Below are positions 6,121 through 10,716 of a stretch of 10,716 nucleotides of DNA, piece by piece. The translations under genes were made by a program, and so were the position numbers. The stretch comes from Betaproteobacteria bacterium (lineage in GTDB: Bacteria; Pseudomonadota; Gammaproteobacteria; Burkholderiales; Rhodocyclaceae): contig JAEHDO010000516.1 in NCBI GenBank assembly GCA_016880375.1, positions 1-10,716 on the forward strand. The letters are read 5' to 3'. Position 1 is the first letter of the stretch. Every line of letters begins with the position of its first letter. The notes below the pieces were generated by a model. The model was not told where the DNA came from and made no database searches. It was given only the letters and a program-made list of their open reading frames with translations.

Positions 6121-7554
6121 CTACTCCAGCGCCTCGGCGCCGATGGCCTCGAAGCCGCCGCAGTTCGGCAGGTCGGAATCGCCGGCCGGCGGCAGCTGCG
6201 CCGCCAGCTCTCGCAGCGCGCTGCGCAGGCCTTCCTCCAGCACCGGGTGGTAGAAGGGCAGGCGCAGCAGCTCGCGCACCGTCATGCCGCGGTCGAGGGC
6301 CAGCGCCAGCAGGTGCGCCATGTGCTCGGCCGCCGGCGCGCACATCTCGGCGCCGAGCAGCTTGCCCGTTTCCGCTTCGGCGTAGAGGCGCATGAGGCCG
6401 TGGTTGCGCTGGCCGGCGCGGGCGCGGCCCTGGCGCGCGAAGTCGATTTCGCCCTCGATGACGGGCGTGTCGGCCAGTTCGGCGCGGCGGCGGCCGACGA
6501 CGGCGATGTTGGGCTCGGAAAAGACGATGGCGAGCGGTGTGCGCCGCGCGTAGCAGGCCGGCTTCTCGCCGCTGGCGAGGTGCGCGGCGTTGAGCCCGGC
6601 GATGTGGCCCTCGTCGGCGGCCTCGTGCAGCAGCGCCCGCGTGCCGTTGGCGTCGCCGGCGAGAAACAGCGGCAGGCCGCCGATCTGCAGGGTGTTCGGG
6701 TCGACCGGCGGCAGGCCGCGCGCATCGAGTGAAACGCCCAGGGTTTCCAGGCCGAGGCCGGCGAGGTTCGGCCGGCGGCCGAGCGCGGCGAGCACGGCAT
6801 CCACCGTCGCTTCGGCGGCGCCGGCACGCACGCGGATGGCGCCGCCCTCGGCGCCCACTGCTGCCTCGGCGCCGAGGTGCAGGGCGAACTCGCCGCCGAG
6901 CAGCGCCGTGGCGGCGGCACTGACTTTTGCGTCGGAGAGGCCGCCGAGGTGGCCGCGGCCGAAGGCGCTGACTTCGATGCCGAGGCGCGCCAGCGCCTGC
7001 GCCATCTCGACGCCGATGGCGCCGAGGCCGATCACCGCGATGCGCGGCGGCAGGGTCTCCCGTTCGAACAGCGTGTCGGTGGTGAACAGGCGCTCGCCCA
7101 GACCGCGCCAGGCCGGCGGCACCACCGGGCTGGAGCCGGGCGCGAGGACGATGGTGCGCGCGGCGATTTCCCGGCCGTTCACCTCCAGGCGGCCGGGACC
7201 GAGGAGGCGGGCACGGCCGCTGATGGCACGCTCGCCTAGGCTGTCGGTGGCGGACAGCGTGCCCTTGACGAAGCCGTCGCGCAGCCGCCGCACGCGGCGC
7301 AGGACGGCGGGCAGGTCGACGGAGAGTTGCCCCGCGCCGCGGATGCCGAATTCCTCGAAGGTGCCGCGGCGGTGGTAGGCGTTGGCGGCCTCGATCAGCA
7401 CCTTCGAGGGCATGCAGCCGACGCGGGCGCAGGTGGTGCCCCAGTGGCCATCGTTCACCAGCAGAAAGTCCGGCGTGCGCTTCTTCACCTCGCGCAGCGC
7501 GGCCAGTCCGGCGCTGCCGGCGCCGACGATGACCACCGCGTAAGTCGCGTTCAT
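6121..7554 (-). CDS. dihydrolipoamide dehydrogenase-like flavoprotein
   Basis: 477-aa class I pyridine nucleotide-disulfide oxidoreductase. It has an N-terminal FAD motif GAGSAG (11-16), a redox disulfide CARVGC with C42 and C47 followed by MPSK, a second Rossmann motif GLGAIG (176-181), the FAD-contacting FLAGDAN (297-303), and a C-terminal HPVLEE with H436 and E441 as the proton-relay pair. These are the hallmarks of Lpd/glutathione-reductase-type enzymes with dimeric active sites. The residues after the second beta strand (VSAFGR) lack the usual acidic residue for NAD, so coenzyme preference is open. The start at 7554 places the FAD motif correctly and overlaps the preceding stop by 4 bp (7551-7554), implying coupling; longer in-frame extensions upstream are Ala/Arg-rich read-through. 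It is not beside 2-oxoacid dehydrogenase subunits, so a housekeeping Lpd role is unlikely. The tail after about residue 455 (NCGGFEAIGAEALE) is atypical. Confidence 0.88.
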   Translation of the reverse strand: MNATYAVVIVGAGSAGLAALREVKKRTPDFLLVNDGHWGTTCARVGCMPSKVLIEAANAYHRRGTFEEFGIRGAGQLSVDLPAVLRRVRRLRDGFVKGTLSATDSLGERAISGRARLLGPGRLEVNGREIAARTIVLAPGSSPVVPPAWRGLGERLFTTDTLFERETLPPRIAVIGLGAIGVEMAQALARLGIEVSAFGRGHLGGLSDAKVSAAATALLGGEFALHLGAEAAVGAEGGAIRVRAGAAEATVDAVLAALGRRPNLAGLGLETLGVSLDARGLPPVDPNTLQIGGLPLFLAGDANGTRALLHEAADEGHIAGLNAAHLASGEKPACYARRTPLAIVFSEPNIAVVGRRRAELADTPVIEGEIDFARQGRARAGQRNHGLMRLYAEAETGKLLGAEMCAPAAEHMAHLLALALDRGMTVRELLRLPFYHPVLEEGLRSALRELAAQLPPAGDSDLPNCGGFEAIGAEALE

Positions 7555-7952
7555 GGCTTGACCGCCTTGTCCGGGCCGGTCTCGCCGACGAGCATCGTGC
7601 GCAGCTCGGCGAAGGGCTTCGGCTCCTCCGGCACAGGCGGCGCCGGCGGCCGCAGGCGCGCCGCCTCGGCTTCCAGCGCGGCGATGCGCTGCGCGAGGCG
7701 CGCCTTCTCCTTTTCCAGCGCATCGAGCTGGCGGCGCAGGCGCGCGCCGCCCCACTGGCCGCGGATCACCGAGGGCGTCGACACCAGCGCGGCGATGAAG
7801 GCGCCGAGGCCCAGTGCGACGAGCAGCACCACGGCCAGCGTGCTGTCGAAGCGCCAGACCAGAAAGGCCACCGTCACCGGCACGTTGTTCTGCAGGGCGA
7901 AGAGCACCGCGCCGATGGCGACGACGATGCCGGATATCAACAGGAGTTGCAT
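7551..7952 (-). CDS. LapA-domain (DUF1049) membrane protein with coiled coil
   Basis: 133-aa inner-membrane protein. Two transmembrane helices (about 3-21 and 39-57) flank a short loop with the LapA-type QNN (21-23) and F-x-x-W (30-33) signature. A charged heptad-like coiled coil follows (about 70-100, LRRQLDALEKEKARLAQRIAALE in segments), then a Pro-rich tail (102-112). LapA/YciS-type proteins help co-ordinate lipopolysaccharide export or its quality control in E. coli. This one has no such neighbour and may instead be a small scaffold for the ATPase or flavoprotein. A strong AAGGAG (7960-7965) seven bases before ATG abuts the stop of the ATPase gene (7966-7968), and its own stop overlaps the next start, so it is firmly inside the operon. 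Confidence 0.88.
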   Translation of the reverse strand: MQLLLISGIVVAIGAVLFALQNNVPVTVAFLVWRFDSTLAVVLLVALGLGAFIAALVSTPSVIRGQWGGARLRRQLDALEKEKARLAQRIAALEAEAARLRPPAPPVPEEPKPFAELRTMLVGETGPDKAVKP

Positions 7953-7965
7953 GGCGGATCTCCTT

Positions 7966-10599
7966 TCAGGGCTTCGTGTCGCGGTAGAGCAACCCGCGCC
8001 GCACGCACCACTTCTCCGCCTCGACGGCGAAAAACACTGCGGTCGACAATGCCAGGCAGATCGCGATCTCGTCCCAGTCGAGCGGCTCGGTCTTGAAGAT
8101 CGGGTTGAGCGCCGGTACGTAGATCGTCGCCAGTTGCAGGCCGAGCGTGAACACCACGGTGGCCATCAGGATCGGGTTCGACCAGAAGCCGAGAGCGAAA
8201 GTGGAGTCGCGCTCGGAGCGGATCGCCAGCGCATGGCCGAGCTGCGACAGGCAGAGCACGGTGAACACCATCGTCTGCCAGTGTGCGCCGCTGCGGTGGA
8301 TCGACCAGGCCTGCAGCAGCAGGCACACCGCGCCCATGGTCAGGCCGATCCAGACGATGTGCTGCCACATGCCATGGGCGAAGATGCTTTCCGTCGGCGC
8401 GCGCGGCGGGCGCTGCATGACGTTGCGTTCGGCGCGCTCGGCGGCGAGCGCCAGGCCGGGCAGGCCGTCGGTGACGAGGTTGATCCAGAGGATGTGGATC
8501 GGCAGCAGCGGGATCGGCAGGCCGAGGAAGGGGGCGAGGAAGATGGTCCAGATTTCGCCCGAGTTGCAGGTCATGGCGTACCTGATGAATTTGCGGATGT
8601 TGTCGAAGATGCGCCGCCCCTCGCGCACGGCATGCACGATGGAGGCGAAGTTGTCGTCGAGCAACACCATGTGCGCCGCCTCGCGCGCCACGTCGGTGCC
8701 GCCGCGGCCCATGGCCACGCCGATGTCGGCGCGCTTCAGGGCCGGCGCGTCGTTCACGCCGTCGCCGGTCATGGCGGCGAATTCGCCCGCCGCCTGCAGC
8801 GCCTTGACGATGCGGATCTTCTGCTCCGGGTCGACGCGGGCATAGACGCGGATGTCCTTCACCTGCGCGGCGAAGTCCTCGTCGGAGAGGGCGCCCAGCT
8901 CGATGCCCGTGACGACGCGTCCGCCGCCGTCGAGGATGCCGAGCCGCTCGGCAATGGCGCGCGCCGTGGCGGGGTGGTCGCCGGTGATCATCACCGGCAC
9001 GATGCCGGCCGTCCGGCATTCGTCGACGGCCTGGGCCGCCTCTTCGCGCGGCGGGTCCATCAGGCCGACCAGGCCGAGGAAGGTCAGGTCGCTCTCCGCC
9101 TCCGCGATGTCCGCCGGCAGGCTGTCCAGGCGGCGCTCGGCGAAGGCCAGCACGCGCAGCCCGCGCGCCGCCAGGCGCTCGGCTTGCCCCAGCGCTTCGG
9201 CGGCGTCGAAGGGCTCGAGCCCGTGCGCAGCCAGTCGCCACGGACAGCGCTCGAGCACGGCTTCCGGCGCGCCCTTGACGCAGGCGAGGAAGCCGGCGCC
9301 GTCGGCATGCACGGTCGCCATGCGCTTGCGCTCGGAGTCGAAGGGAAACTCGCCGTGCCGCGGGAACTGACTTTCCAGCGCGGCCTTGTCGATGCCGCGC
9401 ACAATGGCCGCCTCGAGCAGCGCCACTTCGGTCGGGTCGCCGGTGAGCTTGCCGTCGGCAGCGGGTATGGCGTCATTCACCAGCGCCAGGGCGCGCAGCA
9501 GGCTCGGCCAGGGCTCGACCCGCTCGTCCTCGCCATCCACCCAGAAGGTTTCCGCCAGCATGCGGTTCTGCGTCAGCGTGCCGGTCTTGTCCGAGCAGAT
9601 GAAGGTGATCGAACCGAGCGTCTCCACCGCCGGCAGGCGTCGGATGAGGGCGTTCTGCTTCACCATCTTCGAGGCGCCCAGCGCCAGCGAGATCGCCACC
9701 ACCGCCGGCAGCGCCTCGGGGATGGCCGCCACCGCCAGGCTGACGGCGGTGAGGAACATCAGCACCGGCGGCTCGCCGCGCAGGAGGCCGGCGGCGAACA
9801 TGATGGCGCAGATCGCAAGCACCGCCCAGGCCAGCCGTGCGCCGAAGCGGGCCAGGCGCTTCTGCAGCGGCGTCTTCACTTCCTCGGCGCTTTCGAGCAG
9901 CCGCGCGATGCGCCCCAGTTCGGTGGCGAGCCCGGTGGCGACAACCACCCCGTTGCCGCGGCCGTTGGCCACCAGCGTGCCCTTCCAGGCCATGTTGGCG
10001 CGGTCGCCGAGCGGCAGCTTCAGTTCGACCATGGCCTCGGTCCGCTTCTCGACCGGCTGCGACTCCCCGGTGAGCGCTGCCTCGGCGATGCGCAACTGCG
10101 CCGCCTCGATGAGGCGCAGGTCGGCCGGCACCACGTTGCCGGCTTCCAGCAGCACGAGGTCGCCGGGAACCAGGCGGTCGGCGGGCAGGGTCGCCACGGC
10201 GCCGTCGCGGCGCACGCGGGCCGAGGGTGCCGCCATCATGCGCAGGGCCGCCATGGCGCGCTCGGCGCGCCATTCCTGGGTAAAGCCGATGACGGCATTG
10301 AGCAGCACGATGACGACGATGGCGAGGGTGTCCGAAGGCTCGCCGACGATGCCGGAGACCACCGCCGCGGCGATCAGCACCAGGATCATGAAATCCGAGA
10401 ACTGGTCGAGCAGCATGCGCGCGACGGAACGGCTGCGGCCTTCCGGCAGGGCGTTCGGGCCGTGCCGCGCCAGGCGCGCGGCGGCCTCGGCGGAAGTCAG
10501 TCCCTGCGCATCGGCGTGCAGCGCCTGCAAGGCCGCGTCGATGCGCAGGGTATGCCAGTCCGGCGTGCCGGCGAGATCGCGGGTTCGTTCAGGCGCCAT
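7966..10599 (-). CDS. P2-type (Ca2+-transporting-like) P-type ATPase
   Basis: 877-aa cation pump of the inner membrane, of PMR1/PacL/SERCA type. It has an N-terminal cation-ATPase domain, the actuator motif TGES (177-180), M4 with PEALP (294-298), phosphorylated D337 in CSDKTGT, nucleotide-domain KGAPE (442-446), TGD (539-541) and the hinge GDGVND (612-617). About ten hydrophobic segments fit the family: two before the actuator, M3-M4 at about 255-305 and six after 675. Residues matching the SERCA Ca2+ sites are present: E295 in M4, N679 and E682 in M5, N707 and D711 in M6 (WINLVTDG). This favours Ca2+ (or Mn2+) over Na+/K+ or heavy metals, as no CPC motif or N-terminal metal-binding domain exists. 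ATG 10599 lacks a good ribosome site and lies 11 bp inside the preceding frame, so translation is probably coupled. It heads the ATPase-LapA-flavoprotein run. Confidence 0.93.
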   Translation of the reverse strand: MAPERTRDLAGTPDWHTLRIDAALQALHADAQGLTSAEAAARLARHGPNALPEGRSRSVARMLLDQFSDFMILVLIAAAVVSGIVGEPSDTLAIVVIVLLNAVIGFTQEWRAERAMAALRMMAAPSARVRRDGAVATLPADRLVPGDLVLLEAGNVVPADLRLIEAAQLRIAEAALTGESQPVEKRTEAMVELKLPLGDRANMAWKGTLVANGRGNGVVVATGLATELGRIARLLESAEEVKTPLQKRLARFGARLAWAVLAICAIMFAAGLLRGEPPVLMFLTAVSLAVAAIPEALPAVVAISLALGASKMVKQNALIRRLPAVETLGSITFICSDKTGTLTQNRMLAETFWVDGEDERVEPWPSLLRALALVNDAIPAADGKLTGDPTEVALLEAAIVRGIDKAALESQFPRHGEFPFDSERKRMATVHADGAGFLACVKGAPEAVLERCPWRLAAHGLEPFDAAEALGQAERLAARGLRVLAFAERRLDSLPADIAEAESDLTFLGLVGLMDPPREEAAQAVDECRTAGIVPVMITGDHPATARAIAERLGILDGGGRVVTGIELGALSDEDFAAQVKDIRVYARVDPEQKIRIVKALQAAGEFAAMTGDGVNDAPALKRADIGVAMGRGGTDVAREAAHMVLLDDNFASIVHAVREGRRIFDNIRKFIRYAMTCNSGEIWTIFLAPFLGLPIPLLPIHILWINLVTDGLPGLALAAERAERNVMQRPPRAPTESIFAHGMWQHIVWIGLTMGAVCLLLQAWSIHRSGAHWQTMVFTVLCLSQLGHALAIRSERDSTFALGFWSNPILMATVVFTLGLQLATIYVPALNPIFKTEPLDWDEIAICLALSTAVFFAVEAEKWCVRRGLLYRDTKP

Positions 10600-10716
10600 G
10601 GAGGAACAGGATATAGCTGTTGAGCAGGTAGAGCGCCAGCATGAACACGCTGATCCAGCTGACGCTGCGCCAGAGCGGGCCGGCCGGCCGGTAGAACAGG
10701 CCGACGACGGCCATGC
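10589..10716 (-). CDS. partial small membrane protein (C-terminal 41 residues visible)
   Basis: Reading into the window from its right edge on the minus strand, an open frame ends at TGA 10591-10589, overlapping the ATPase start by 11 bp. The visible 41 codons begin at an ATG at 10714, which may be the true start or an internal Met. They contain one clear transmembrane helix (about residues 18-38: SVSWISVFMLALYLLNSYIL) and a short end FLHGA. The overlap with a pump gene that lacks its own ribosome site argues that this is a translated gene. It cannot be assigned to a family from this fragment. Confidence 0.5.
   Translation of the reverse strand, partial: MAVVGLFYRPAGPLWRSVSWISVFMLALYLLNSYILFLHGA

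Noticed and set aside
5912..7723. A 603-codon minus-strand frame overlapping the flavoprotein
   Set aside because: It is Arg/Pro-rich nonsense in the alternative frame of a gene with clear FAD, disulfide and His-Glu motifs.
7327..10623. A 1098-codon open frame on the plus strand antisense to the ATPase, LapA and flavoprotein genes
   Set aside because: Its product is His/Gln/Arg/Ala-rich and low-complexity with no family resemblance. It is an antisense artefact of GC-rich codon bias over three well-supported genes.
1..10716. tRNA, rRNA, CRISPR array or phage genes
   Set aside because: No cloverleaf, rRNA signature, regularly spaced repeat array or phage-type protein was found on either strand.

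Overview
The window looks like chromosomal DNA of a high-GC proteobacterium, probably a betaproteobacterium. This is inferred from codon use and from gene families (DUF3330, LapA-like, TerB/DUF697) that I associate with that group; no marker gene is present to settle it.

Layout. (1) Positions 1-1329 are very GC-rich: a plus-strand TerB-like/DUF697 protein (13-966) converges on a small minus-strand cysteine-rich DUF3330-type protein (1037-1225). (2) Positions 1330-5961 have visibly lower GC (hand counts of single 60-base lines: 60% at 1681-1740 and 58% at 4741-4800, against 72% at 61-120 and 73% at 6241-6300). This block holds only two genes, both on the minus strand and overlapping by 4 bp (ATGA). 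The upstream gene is a 950-aa FAD/Fe-S D-2-hydroxyacid (D-lactate type) dehydrogenase; the downstream one is a 362-aa close relative of mandelate racemase. (3) Positions 5962-10716 are very GC-rich again and carry a tight minus-strand operon. In transcription order it holds the end of a small membrane protein (window edge), a P2-type Ca2+-like ATPase (7966-10599), a LapA-domain membrane/coiled-coil protein (7551-7952), a dihydrolipoamide-dehydrogenase-like flavoprotein (6121-7554), and the first ~47 codons of a further gene (6101 downward) that loses its family resemblance at about 5961.

Main interpretation. The racemase/dehydrogenase pair looks like an acquired two-gene catabolic cassette. 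Its edges coincide with an imperfect inverted repeat (10/10 then 19/26 matches; 1330-1355 and 5936-5961), and its right edge falls where the last gene of the native operon is cut. No transposase, integrase or target-site duplication was seen, so the mobility claim is inference. Biochemically, the pair would let a cell use both enantiomers of a 2-hydroxyacid: the racemase converts the L/S form to the D/R form, and the membrane-linked dehydrogenase oxidises that to the 2-oxoacid. This is stereochemically opposite to the classical mandelate pathway, in which racemase feeds an S-specific FMN dehydrogenase. The racemase keeps every catalytic residue of mandelate racemase, but several substrate-contact positions are changed, so its substrate may not be mandelate.
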